From Weizmannia acidilactici (GTDB lineage Bacteria > Bacillota > Bacilli > Bacillales > Bacillaceae_C), in the NCBI RefSeq assembly GCF_008974225.1, contig NZ_BKZR01000024.1, positions 1 to 49,374 of the forward strand: a stretch of 49,374 nucleotides of DNA. The letters are read 5' to 3'. The position numbers were made by a program, and so were the translations under genes. The notes beneath the pieces were generated by a model. It was given only the letters and a program-made list of their open reading frames with translations. It ran no database searches and was not told where the DNA came from. Positions 15,739 through 24,688 of the stretch are shown in pieces (positions within the stretch are counted from its first letter, which is position 1; each line of letters opens with the position of its first letter).

Positions 15739-16589
15739 TCAAGTTAACAGCACAAATACTTCGTTTAATTCCAGCAGCCGTTTTTGATCCTGCGCCTGTT
15801 TGGCATAGTCCATCTCCCGTTGCAGTACTTCATTTAAATAAGCAGTTTCCGTTTCATTTTTTCCACGGAATTCTTCGAGCAGATGTGTTTCCTGCGAAAA
15901 GGATTTCACGATTTTTTACCCTGACAAACTTTCTTCTATAAAACCGTTTAAGGCGCTAAGGTATTGCTGCTGCTCTTTAAAGAGTCTGCCTGTGCGCTTT
16001 GTAATCCATTTCATCCCGAAATACATGACCGGCACGACAATCAGCGTCACGAGCGTCAAAAGCGCCTCAGCCATAGCATAATCGCGGCCATGCCCGATAT
16101 CGTCAAGGTGCTGGAAAAAATTTGGATTGCCGAGTTGTTTAATGTTTGCGAGACATTGTCAATATCGTTCGTGACGCGGCTCATTAGCTCCCCGTGCTGG
16201 CGGCGGTCGAAAAACGAAATCAGCAGCCGGTGGAACTGCTCAAACAATTGCGTCCGCATTTTAAAAACCGTATCCTGCAAAATGCCGATCATCAAATAAT
16301 TTCCCAAAAAGGTTGAAGCGGACTGGAGAAAATAGACGCCGGCCAAAAGCACAATAAAATCAAGCAGTTCGGCGCTTGAACGGTGCCCAATATAATGGTC
16401 GATTGTGTAACCAATTAAGTATGGCCCGAGCAGTCCAGTTACCGTACTGACGGCAACCATGAACAGAACAAGAGACAAAAGCCCAAGATGCGCTGACAGG
16501 TAACGCAAATCCGCCCGCCTGACTGTTTTCCAGGCGTTTTTCGGCTTTTCTACTTTCACCGGCCCGCGCGCGTGCGGCGGCCTAGGCAT
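15739..16589 (-). pseudogene. ABC exporter half (second subunit), broken and truncated
   Basis: Type I ABC exporter membrane domain resembling YfiC: an N-terminal Pro/Arg segment, then LRYLSAHLGLLSLVLFM, LGPYLIGYTIDHY, RRQHGELMSRVTNDIDNV. Lesions: a frameshift near 16068; TAA at 15916-15918 in LSG*KIVKSFSQE, where the family has Gln; and an early end at 15739 in the membrane domain. The whole nucleotide-binding domain is missing, so about 320 residues were deleted. It starts at ATG 16589, overlapping the end of the first ABC gene by eight bases, the arrangement of a heterodimeric exporter operon. Confidence 0.82.
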
Positions 16590-18303
16590 CGTGCGTCCAC
16601 TCCTTTACAAATTGGGATTCCACAATTTTACGGTACAGGGGAGAAGTTTCCATCAATTCATGATGCGGCCCGTATGCGGCAACAGCCCCATCATTCAAAA
16701 TCAAAATCCGATCTGCCGCCATTGCTGTGCTCACCTTTTGCGTAATCATCAGGATGGTGCAGTCGTATTTTTCCAGTGACGCAAGCAATTTCGCTTCTGT
16801 TTTCAAGTCGAGCGCACTTGTGCTGTCGTCAAGCAGCAGGATTTTCGGCCGGCGGATAAGGGCACGCGCAATCGAAAGTTGCAGTTTTTGCCCGCCGGAG
16901 AAATTTACGCCTTTTTGGCCGATCAATGTTTCAAACTGTTCCGGCAAGGTTTCGATCGTTTCATAAATTTGTGCATCTTTTGCCGCCTGGACCATTTCCT
17001 CCAGCGATGCGTCCCGTTTCCCCCATTTTAAATTTTCCGAAATCGTGCCTGAAAACAGCAACGATTCCTGCGGTACATAGCCGATTTGGTCCCGCAAAGT
17101 TTTTAATCTGAAAGAGGAAACGGGGATGCCGTCGATTAAAATCCCCCCGCTACTCGTATCATATAACCTCGGGATTAGCTGGAACAAAGCCGTTTTTCCG
17201 GATCCGGTTGCCCCGAGTACGGCAATTTTCTCTTTCGGCCGGACAGCAAAAGAAATATCTCTCAGCACATCCCGGTTCGTTGCAGGATAACGGAACGTCA
17301 CATGGTCAAACACAATTGCCGCCTTCCCGGATATCGGCATCTTCCCCGTTTTCCGTCTGGGTCACATTCGCGTGCAGCACTTCATCCGTGCGTCCGAGCG
17401 AGGCCTTCGCGCGTGACAGGTTGCTGATGATCGTCGAGAACATCGAAATGGATCCCGTGATGCGGAAACCGTAGTTGACAACCGCCACGATTTCCCCGAT
17501 CCGGACATGATGCGCATACAGCTGCCTGTTTCCGGCCCAAAGCACAACAAGGATGGCCAGGTTCATGATAAACAACAGCATCGTCCCGGATACTTCGATA
17601 AGCTGAAGCACCTTTTTCGTATCATCGCGCAAATCACGGTTCACTTTGGTAAAAATTCCCTCCTCATATCCGCTCCGGTTAAAAGCGCGGATGAGCCGCA
17701 GCGCTTCCAAATTTTCCCGCAGCACCCCGTTTACTTTGTCAAGCCGCTGTTGGACTTCGCAGAACAAACGGTCTGTCACTTTTTTGATATAAACAAGAAA
17801 GAATGCGGCAAACGGTGCTGCTAAAACAATGGCAAGCGCCAGTTTCCAGTTTACCAAAACCGCCATGGCCAAACTGCCTACAACAAGCAGCGGCGCCCGC
17901 ATCATAATCCGGAGCGAACTGAAAGCCGTGTGCTGGATTTGCGTAATGTCGTTCGTCATCCTTGTTACGAGCGAAGATGTCCGAAACTGGTGCATATCCG
18001 CGTAAGAAAATGACTGGATTTTTTCATACAGTAGCATGCGCAGGTCACAGCGTAATACTGGCTGACATACGATGAGAAAAAAGAATTCGAGATTCCCGAC
18101 AAAAATGCCAGGAGCGCCAAGGCGATCATCACAGCGCCCCATTTTATAACCGCGCCCATGTTACGGGCTACGATCCCATGATCGATAATTTTCGATATAA
18201 AAAGCGGCTGCAAAAGCTCGACAGACAGTTCAACGAGCATGAAAAAAAATGCAACCGCGATTTGTTTGCGGTAAGGTTTTATATAGGATAAAGCCCGGTC
18301 CAT
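16582..18303 (-). pseudogene. ABC exporter half (first subunit), two frameshifts
   Basis: Membrane domain plus ATPase of a heterodimeric multidrug-type exporter (YfiB-like). Segments: MDRALSYIKPYRKQ and six helices; frame break near 18045 (before DLRMLLYEKIQSF); DITQIQHTAFSSLR; frame break near 17313 (one extra G); then the ATPase with GATGSGKTAL (Walker A), FSGGQ (signature) and ILLLDDSTSALD (Walker B). The catalytic Glu after Walker B is Asp, and the switch His is Gln (MITQKV), the usual signature of the degenerate site in heterodimeric exporters. Start ATG 18303. The ATPase remains well conserved, so decay is recent or the indels are base-call errors. Confidence 0.82.
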
Positions 18304-18469
18304 GCCATTTCTCCGCCATTCATTTCGATAAACGAAAATTTTCTTGATTGTTATATTATACTATCCGGACAGCCCCACGGAAAAGCGGAATGCACGGCAA
18401 AATAAAATCCATTGTAATCTTGGCCGGCGAATGTTACGATTTAAAAAAAGTATTTTTGGAGGGGAACGA

Positions 18470-19000
18470 ATGGTACAGAAATTCGAAAAAGCAACATTTG
18501 CGGGCGGCTGTTTTTGGTGCATGGTGAAACCTTTCGACAAGTGGGACGGCATTGAAAAAGTCGTTTCCGGCTACACGGGCGGGGATGTGGAAAACCCTAC
18601 ATACGAACAGGTAAAAACCGGGAAAACCGGCCATTATGAAGCTGTCCAAATTACATATGACCCTGAAATTTTCCCGTACGAAAAATTGCTCGAAATCTTT
18701 TGGCAGCAAATTGACCCGACCGATGCCGGCGGGCAGTTCCAGGACCGCGGCAGCAACTACCGGGCGGCAATTTTTTACCATAACGAAGAGCAAAAACGGC
18801 TTGCCGAAGCGTCAAAAAAGGCGCTGGCTGAAAGCGGCAAATTTAAAAAGCCAATCGTGACCGAAATTTTGCCTGCAAAAACTTTTTATCCCGCTGAAGA
18901 TTACCACCAGGATTTTTATAAAAAGAACCCGAAGGAATACCATGAGGACCGGGCAAAATCCGGGCGCGACGAATTTATTGCCGCACATTGGAAAAATTAA
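18470..19000 (+). CDS. msrA: peptide-methionine (S)-S-oxide reductase
   Basis: Reduces methionine-S-sulfoxide in proteins and free form, repairing oxidative damage in the cytoplasm. The 176-residue protein has the catalytic GCFWC (about residues 13-17; GGCFWCMVKPF), then the family segments EKVVSGYTGG, YEQV(K)TGKTGHYEAVQI, FWQQIDPTDAGGQFQDRGSNYR and YHQDFYKKNP. No MsrB domain is fused and no further cysteine is present, so recycling would use the Cys pair of the active-site motif. ATG 18470 follows GGAGGGG; a longer frame from 18344 has no site. Followed by a strong terminator. Confidence 0.94.
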   Translation: MVQKFEKATFAGGCFWCMVKPFDKWDGIEKVVSGYTGGDVENPTYEQVKTGKTGHYEAVQITYDPEIFPYEKLLEIFWQQIDPTDAGGQFQDRGSNYRAAIFYHNEEQKRLAEASKKALAESGKFKKPIVTEILPAKTFYPAEDYHQDFYKKNPKEYHEDRAKSGRDEFIAAHWKN

Positions 19001-19008
19001 GCAGTGTC

Positions 19009-19036
19009 ATCCCAAACGAAATGTTTGGGATTTTTT
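19009..19036 (+). terminator. terminator of msrA
   Basis: Perfect 9-bp stem ATCCCAAAC / GTTTGGGAT around GAAAT, followed by TTTTT, eight bases after the stop codon. Confidence 0.85.
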
Positions 19037-19119
19037 CTTACGCTGCCCGCTTTCCATTTGTGATTCCTTTCATATTGGGCTATCATAGCATTAAAGAATC
19101 CAGAAAGGGAGGAATCGGC

Positions 19120-19416
19120 ATGTTGGATAGAATGAACCAGTTGTTGTCCTTAGGGCTCGGCATGGCGGTTGTCAGCAAAGAACAGGTAGAAAAAGCAGTG
19201 AACCGCCTTGTTGAAAAGGGCAACCTCACGAAAGCAGAATCAAAACAGCTGATCGATGAACTGCTGGAAAAAGGCGAGCAGTCGAAACAGGAACTGAATG
19301 AAGCTATCAAAGAGCGAGTAAATCAAATCCTTTCTGAAATGAACGTGGCGACGAAGGATGAAATCAAGGCTTTAGAACTTCGCATCCAGCAGCTGGAAGA
19401 ACGTTTGAACCCATAA
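19120..19416 (+). CDS. phasin-like / PhaF-type coiled-coil protein
   Basis: A 98-residue, highly charged helical protein: MLDRMNQLLSLGLGMAVVSKEQVEKAV, a LVEKGNLTKAESKQLIDELLEKGE stretch, and a C-terminal heptad segment (EIKALELRIQQLEERL). This is the pattern of phasin-family/PHA-granule regulator-like proteins. ATG 19120 after AAAGGGAGG. A UbiB/ABC1-kinase gene follows 66 bases later with a weak hairpin between, a pairing that I believe is common in bacilli. No PHA synthase gene is in the window, so a polyester role is unsupported; a role with the kinase is inference from position. Confidence 0.72.
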   Translation: MLDRMNQLLSLGLGMAVVSKEQVEKAVNRLVEKGNLTKAESKQLIDELLEKGEQSKQELNEAIKERVNQILSEMNVATKDEIKALELRIQQLEERLNP

Positions 19417-19422
19417 ACCGGT

Positions 19423-19452
19423 TGGCCCCTTTCATCCGGGGCGGCTTTTTTT
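19423..19452 (+). terminator. hairpin terminator between phasin-like and kinase genes
   Basis: GCCCC (19425-19429) pairs with GGGGC (19438-19442), followed by GGCTTTTTTT. The stem is short, so partial read-through into the kinase gene is likely. Confidence 0.6.
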
Positions 19453-19482
19453 CCATAAACACGAGAATCCGGGGGTGGTTGT

Positions 19483-21156
19483 TTGCTTCGCAGGAAGATG
19501 AAACACGGGAAAAGATATCAAGAAATCGCCGGTGCGCTGATCCGAAACGGTCTCGGCTATCTCATCAGTGATTTTGGGCTTGTGGAACTGCTTCCTTTTT
19601 CTCAGGGAAAAACCTCATCCCCCCGCACAGCCCACCGTAGTACCGGCGAAAGGATCCGGCAGTTCCTGGAAGATTTGGGGCCGACTTTTATTAAGCTCGG
19701 GCAGGTGGCCAGCTCGCGCAGGGACCTTTTGCCGGAGTCGATCATTGTGGAGCTAGAAAAACTGCAGGATAACGCGCCTCCTTTTTCTTACGATGAAGTA
19801 AAAGAGATTATTAAGGAAGAATTCGGGTCAGGCGTGGACGATTTATTTGCCGAGTTTGACGCGGAGCCGCTTGCCACTGCCTCGATCGGACAGGTTCATA
19901 AGGCAAAACTGCATACGGAAGAACCGGTTGCCGTCAAAATACAGCGCCCGAATATCCGCCCGATTATTGAAACAGATCTGGAAATTTTGGAAGACATATC
20001 GATGTCGCTCGAGTCCCGTTTTGAATGGGCGAGGGACTACCAATTGCGGGAAATTGTCGATGAATTTTCCCAGGCGATTTTGTCTGAACTCGATTATTAC
20101 CATGAAGGCCGGAATGCGGAACGGATCGCGAAGCAGTTTGAAGATGATGGCACCGTCTGCATCCCGAAGATTTACTGGGATTTTTCAACAAAAAAAGTGT
20201 TGACAATGGAATACATAAAGGGCAGGAAAATCAGCGAATTTTTCAACGGGGATGTTTTCGGCTACCGGAGAAAAACCATTTCCGATCGGCTCATCCATTC
20301 CATGCTGAAACAGATTTTTGTCGACGGTTTTTTCCATGGCGACCCTCACCCCGGCAATCTTGTCGTCCTCCCGGGGGATATCCTTTGTTATATGGATTTT
20401 GGCATGGTCGGGCGGCTGACGGAAGAAACAAAATACCACTGCGCCTCGCTCGTCATTGCGTTAATGCGGGCCGATTCAAATGCCATTATCAAGTCGGTCG
20501 ATGCCCTTGCCGAGATTCCGGATGACGCGGACCTGCACATGCTCAGGGAAGATGTCGAGGTCCTTCGCGAAAAATATTACGATGTGCCGGTCAGCCAGTT
20601 GAGTTTACGGGAAGCCATTAACGATTTGTACCATATCGCATTCAAATACCACATCCGGTTTCCGGCCGATTTAACGATTCTCGGTAAATCGTTAATTACA
20701 ATCGAAGGCGTCGTGGAATCACTTGACCCGGAATTCAGCCTGATCGAAGCGGCGCGCCCGTTTGGGGAAAGGCTGCTGAAAGAGAGATTCCGTCTGGGAA
20801 GGATCGCCCAAAAAGGTTGGAAAACGTTTCTTGATCAAGTGGAAATCCTGCTGGAACTGCCGAAAAATCTGCGCGACATATCCAAAACGATGCGGAAAGG
20901 AAAATTCAGGATGGAAATTGTCATCCCGGACCTGCATTTATTTTTGGAAAAACTGGACAGGATCAGCAACCGCCTTTCATTTGCGATTGTCCTGCTCGCC
21001 TTCAGCATAATGATGGTCGGACTGATGGTCGGCACCTCCATCAGCGGCCAATCTTCCTTGATTTGGAAAAATCCGATCATCGAAATCGGGTTTGGTGTCG
21101 CAACCTTGATGCTTTTGTGGCTTTTGTTTTCAATTTTTAAGTCGGGAAAGTTTTAA
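19483..21156 (+). CDS. ABC1/UbiB-family atypical protein kinase-like protein
   Basis: A 557-residue member of the ABC1/ADCK/UbiB family. The KxGQ hallmark is PTFIKLGQVASSRRDLLP (about 68-85); the Ala-rich nucleotide loop is ATASIGQVHKA (about 127-137), then VAVKIQRP, the catalytic-loop-like FHGDPHPGNL (about 285) and MDFGMVGRL. Two helices close the protein (about 503-522 and 530-552), anchoring it in the membrane. UbiB proteins support isoprenoid-quinone synthesis or lipid homeostasis by an ATPase activity; menaquinone would be the quinone here. TTG start after GGGGGTGG. The MFS pseudogene follows after 13 bases. Confidence 0.88.
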   Translation: MLRRKMKHGKRYQEIAGALIRNGLGYLISDFGLVELLPFSQGKTSSPRTAHRSTGERIRQFLEDLGPTFIKLGQVASSRRDLLPESIIVELEKLQDNAPPFSYDEVKEIIKEEFGSGVDDLFAEFDAEPLATASIGQVHKAKLHTEEPVAVKIQRPNIRPIIETDLEILEDISMSLESRFEWARDYQLREIVDEFSQAILSELDYYHEGRNAERIAKQFEDDGTVCIPKIYWDFSTKKVLTMEYIKGRKISEFFNGDVFGYRRKTISDRLIHSMLKQIFVDGFFHGDPHPGNLVVLPGDILCYMDFGMVGRLTEETKYHCASLVIALMRADSNAIIKSVDALAEIPDDADLHMLREDVEVLREKYYDVPVSQLSLREAINDLYHIAFKYHIRFPADLTILGKSLITIEGVVESLDPEFSLIEAARPFGERLLKERFRLGRIAQKGWKTFLDQVEILLELPKNLRDISKTMRKGKFRMEIVIPDLHLFLEKLDRISNRLSFAIVLLAFSIMMVGLMVGTSISGQSSLIWKNPIIEIGFGVATLMLLWLLFSIFKSGKF

Positions 21157-21169
21157 AGGAGTATGAAGG

Positions 21170-22356
21170 ATGGGTCAACAGAAAGACCTTGTAAAAGCTT
21201 TATCAGGATCGGTTCTGGTCCTCGGTATCATTTTTATTGCAGCAAATTTGCGGCCGGCAATCACTTCTGTCGGCCCGGTTGTCGGCGCCGTACGCAACGG
21301 ACTCCATTTGTCAAACGCAGCGGCAGGTTTCATTACAACCCTCACGCTTCTTTCTTTTGCGCTGATTCTTGCTCCGAAGCTGGCGAACCGGCTCGGCCAG
21401 GAGCTCGCGCTGTTTCTCGGAATGATCGTTTTATTGGTCGGCATCTTGATCCGGTCATGCGGCAGCGCTGCCCTGCTTTTTGTGTAGGTACGGCTTTTAT
21501 CGGGACGGGAAACGTTGTCGGGAATGTGCTCCTCCCGAGCCTGATCAAGCACAGGCTACCTGAAAAACTCGGCCTGATGACAAGCATCTACACAACAGTG
21601 ATGGGCGGCTTTGCGGCGCTCGCTTCCGGCCTCAGCGTGCCGCTTGTAAACGGCTTTGGCCTCGGATGGAGATGAGGGCTTTTTGTCTGGGGGATCGTCT
21701 GCCTATTGGCTATTGTTGTATGGATTCCGCAACTGCGTGAGCGCAGCCGCATGCCGTTTTCTGCGAACCGCGCTGCGGACGGCGGATCCGTCTGGTTATC
21801 AGCGCTTGCCTGGCAGGTAACATTGTTTCTCGGCCTTCAGTCCTTTTTGTTTTACAACACGATTGCATGGCTGGCGGAAGTTATGGTGAGCCGGCATGTG
21901 GGGCTTGCGGCCGCCGGCTGAATGCTGTCCGTTATGCAGTTTGTCAGACTCCCTGCTACTTTTATGGCGCCGATCTGGGCGGACAAGTTGAAAAACCAGA
22001 TCAGCCTCGTTTTCGGGACTGCCGTTTTTTATTTAAGCGGGCTCACCGGCTTGTGGTTCTGCGGGAGCATTTTTATGATGTGGATCTATATTATCCTAAT
22101 CGGGATAGCCCAGAGCGCAAGCATCAGCCTCGCGCTGGCATTCATCGGCCTCCGTTCCGAAACGGCTGCCGAAGCCGCAAATTTGTCGGGCATGAGCCAG
22201 TCGGCAGGCTATCTCATTGCGGCGGTCGGACCTTTTTTTGTCGGTTATTTGTACGACTATGCACACATCTGGAACATCCCGATCATGATAATGATGGCAG
22301 TCGGCGGGCTGATGCTTTTGGCAGGCATCGGTGCAGGGGAGGATCGGTATGTGTGA
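21170..22356 (+). pseudogene. CynX/NimT-type MFS permease gene with frameshift and two in-frame TGAs
   Basis: Twelve-helix major facilitator of the cyanate/2-nitroimidazole (CynX-like) branch: IFIAANLRPAITSVGPV, LIKHRLPEKLGLMTSIYTT, MGGFAALASGLSVPL. Breaks: frameshift near 21485; TGA at 21673-21675 in GLGWR*GLFVWG; TGA at 21919-21921 in AAAG*MLSVMQFVRLP. Family members as I recall them have Trp at both TGA sites (GWRW, AGWMLS), so each is a TGG to TGA change. All remaining sequence is intact. It starts 13 bases after the UbiB gene, AAAGGAG in front of ATG 21170. Confidence 0.85.
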
Positions 22357-22467
22357 TAAATCTATAGTAAAAGCTGAGTTTGAAAAATACCGTTGTGTAC
22401 ATGAATGAAAGCCTTCTAAGTTGTATTTTTAGTGTAATGCATTTTCATAAAATTATGAATTTAACTC

Positions 22468-22716
22468 TCAAACCATAAATGTATCAAACAAAAAGCCGAA
22501 ACTGATGATGACAATCCCGATCAAAAAATGCACTTTTTTCTCATTTACTTTTATTTTTTCCAACATCAAAAACAAGACGGCAACCAAACCAATATAAGTT
22601 GCGCTTCCAATGAAATCATTTATACCGGCGAGAAAAAAATCAGGGAATTTCTGATATAATCCCGCCACAAAACCAAAGATAAAGAGAAGCATAGGAATTC
22701 TTAGTTTCCAGTACAT
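22468..22716 (-). CDS. small hydrophobic membrane protein, unknown
   Basis: An 82-residue protein with three predicted helices: about 6-22 (RIPMLLFIFGFVAGLYQ), 36-52 (IGSATYIGLVAVLFLML) and 62-79 (VHFLIGIVIISFGFLFDTF), with a short charged loop (EKIKVNEKK). A strong AGGGGGG site precedes the ATG. It is a lone gene on the minus strand, downstream-facing the MFS pseudogene. I recognise no family. Confidence 0.68.
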   Translation of the reverse strand: MYWKLRIPMLLFIFGFVAGLYQKFPDFFLAGINDFIGSATYIGLVAVLFLMLEKIKVNEKKVHFLIGIVIISFGFLFDTFMV

Positions 22717-22782
22717 CTCATCCCCCCTTTTTTATTATACCGTAATCATGGAGGATGTTCGATTGTTTTCCGGCCTCAAAAA

Positions 22783-22812
22783 AAGCTTGGCACGAATATT
22801 CGTGCCAAGCTT
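22783..22812 (-). terminator. terminator of the DUF2653 operon
   Basis: A 30-base perfect palindrome (arms begin AAGCTTGGCACG), bordered on one side by an A run and on the other by a T run, so it can stop transcription from both directions. It lies four bases past the DUF2653 gene's stop. Confidence 0.87.
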
Positions 22813-22816
22813 TTTG

Positions 22817-23110
22817 TCAGTCTACATACGCGACCATGCCTTCAACGTCTTCAATTTCAAGCCGGATGCTGACGGCAAACGGGTCAATGCTATATTGTTC
22901 TTCCAAATATTTGCGGATCGCCTGGATCAGCTTCGGTTCGGTCAAGGGCTCAAGATCCCTGCCATTCAATTCGACATCGGCCCCGTAGCCGATCCCGTCA
23001 TCGTACGTGAGCACCGCCATCACATTTTCCGGATATGCATAATGCTGGTCCGCTACATAGGAGCAGACCGCATTGATCAGTTCTTGTTCAGTAAGCTTTA
23101 GTTCTTCCAT
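22817..23110 (-). CDS. DUF2653 (YxcD-like) protein
   Basis: A 97-residue acidic protein matching the Bacillus YxcD/DUF2653 family: KLTEQELINAVCSYVADQH, the strand pair VMAVLTYDDGIGYGADVELNGRD, ending IEDVEGMVAYVD. Function unknown. It overlaps the upstream secreted-protein gene by 13 bases on the same strand, so both are translated from one transcript, closed by the palindromic terminator. Confidence 0.82.
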   Translation of the reverse strand: MEELKLTEQELINAVCSYVADQHYAYPENVMAVLTYDDGIGYGADVELNGRDLEPLTEPKLIQAIRKYLEEQYSIDPFAVSIRLEIEDVEGMVAYVD

Positions 23111-23547
23111 CGTTCATATACCTCGCGATCTTTTTTACGGTTATTGAAAACAGACTGGAACAGTTTAATAACGATCAATACCAATGCGATGAGCATTAAA
23201 ATATTGGCCATAGCCGTTAAAGCCGTCCCCAGTCCGCCCAGATGGCTGAACATCGATCCGAACAGCATACCGCCCAATCCGCCAAGCAGCAGCCCTTTTA
23301 CAAAGCTGCCTTTTGAAGAAGATGAAGCCGTATTCGACTTATTGCCGAATATGGACGTTGTATTTTGGTTTGTTTTTGACTGGTATTGTGAATTTTGTTT
23401 CGTTGAAGGCGTTGTCGTTTTCGGTACCGACTGGTAGGAACGCTTCACTGAACGGTAACCCTTTGCATCAACAGCATGCGAAAAGTTTAGGCCAACGACT
23501 GAAAAAACTAACGTCAAAGACATTAGCAGCATGAAAAATTTCTTCAA
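23098..23547 (-). CDS. exported, Gly-rich membrane protein of bacilli
   Basis: A 149-residue protein. The start has a signal sequence (MKKFFMLLMSLTLVFSVVGL..SHAVDA, about 1-26), then a Ser/Thr/Gln-rich low-complexity region, a glycine-rich helix (LLLGGLGGMLFGSMFSHLGGLG) and a second membrane helix (ILMLIALVLIVIKLF), ending in a basic tail. TTG at 23547 is chosen because AAAAGGGGAA precedes it by six bases; an in-frame ATG at 23568 has no site. Overlap with the DUF2653 gene says they act together. Similar Gly-rich layouts occur in Tim44-like proteins, but I would not assert that. Confidence 0.75.
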   Translation of the reverse strand: MKKFFMLLMSLTLVFSVVGLNFSHAVDAKGYRSVKRSYQSVPKTTTPSTKQNSQYQSKTNQNTTSIFGNKSNTASSSSKGSFVKGLLLGGLGGMLFGSMFSHLGGLGTALTAMANILMLIALVLIVIKLFQSVFNNRKKDREVYERWKN

Positions 23548-23774
23548 CTTGATTTCCCCTTTTCTCATCGAGTGATATTTTAGGTTCCTATGAACTTATT
23601 ATATGAACCTATTGATAAAAATGCAAGGTTTTTTTTAATATAGTAAGATTCACAATGGTTTTTATTTTCCCCGCATGCCGGATATGAAACGATTTCAACC
23701 GGCTGTCATTGACTTTTCAACTTTTCAATCATACGATTAAAAGTAGCATGGCAATGATTGGGAGGTGCTGTGAC

Positions 23775-24524
23775 GTGGAACTTTTTCAAATGACGCGCAG
23801 GGAAATGGCAGACCTTTTACTAGCACTGAAAGGCTGGGGCCCGCAAACACCTGCCGCATTTTTGCAGAAAGTATGGGTGAAGAAAAACGGTGGAAATCCG
23901 GCCCGATCCTTCGCTTCTGCTGTGATGCCCCCGATTTTCACGAAAATCCTCAAGAAAAATACGGATGATTTCGGATTCTCATTGAATGAAATTGTGGCGC
24001 TCGGCAGCCAGATCGAAAATACGAATTTTACCCTTACCGCCATTCAAAACTGGGTTAAGCGGGATATTAAAGAGATGATTGTCGCACCTGAAAAGGGAAA
24101 AAAATACTCGATTGAGCAGATGGCGCTATTGTTTTTGGTGGAGGATTTAAAAACAGCGCTTGATTTTGACTCGATCCGCAAGCTATTAAAGCTGATTGTC
24201 AACGATCCGGAAGACGAACACGATGATTTGATCAATCCTGTCCAGCTGTATGCAACCTATTCACAGCTTTTTGAAGAATTAAATACGATGCGGGAAGCGG
24301 AAAATTTTCCATTTGGAAGCCATAAACATATGATTGCCGCAATGGAGAGTATGATTACGAAAAAAGCGGAAGAAATGATATCAGAATATATACCTCCGAA
24401 TGACCCGAAAAAAGAAGCGATCCGCAATACAATTGTGATTGCAACGTTATCCGTGTTCACCGCTTATTTTCAAATGCTGGCAAGGCGGTACTTGACAGCA
24501 ACAATTTTTTTGCAAAAAATGTAA
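23775..24524 (+). CDS. DUF1836 protein
   Basis: A 249-residue protein of the DUF1836 family, a MerR-like helix-turn-helix relative of unknown target. Visible family stretches are PPIFTKILKK, FSLNEIVALGSQIENTNFTLTAIQNWVKRDIKE and KKYSIEQMALLFLVEDLKTALDFDSIRKLL, followed by a mostly helical C-terminus. I chose GTG at 23775 with GGGAGGTG upstream; a frame from 23709 lacks one. It is a single gene converging on citR with a large inverted-repeat terminator between. Confidence 0.77.
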   Translation: MELFQMTRREMADLLLALKGWGPQTPAAFLQKVWVKKNGGNPARSFASAVMPPIFTKILKKNTDDFGFSLNEIVALGSQIENTNFTLTAIQNWVKRDIKEMIVAPEKGKKYSIEQMALLFLVEDLKTALDFDSIRKLLKLIVNDPEDEHDDLINPVQLYATYSQLFEELNTMREAENFPFGSHKHMIAAMESMITKKAEEMISEYIPPNDPKKEAIRNTIVIATLSVFTAYFQMLARRYLTATIFLQKM

Positions 24525-24540
24525 GAAAACTGGAAAGGGG

Positions 24541-24679
24541 CAGTCCCAAAACCCGATAAGCTTGGCAAAAGGGCACCCATTTTTGATGACCGCAAAAATT
24601 TGCTCGCTTTTTCCGCAAGGAGTGTCGTAAATTTCGCGATTATCGCATTCTCTTAGCTTTTTAAAGGCTTTTGGGACTG
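24541..24679. repeat. inverted-repeat element between convergent genes
   Basis: Ends CAGTCCCAAAA (24541-24551) and TTTTGGGACTG (24669-24679) are exact complements enclosing about 115 bases without a gene. T-rich flanks on both sides fit a bidirectional terminator for the DUF1836 gene and citR. The long interior and clean ends also fit a miniature inverted-repeat element. Confidence 0.55.
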
Positions 24680-24688
24680 TCTTTTTCC

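Noticed and set aside
22778..22815. Long perfect palindrome as an insertion-sequence end or attachment site
   Set aside because: Position four bases after a gene stop with A and T runs on both sides is fully explained as a terminator.
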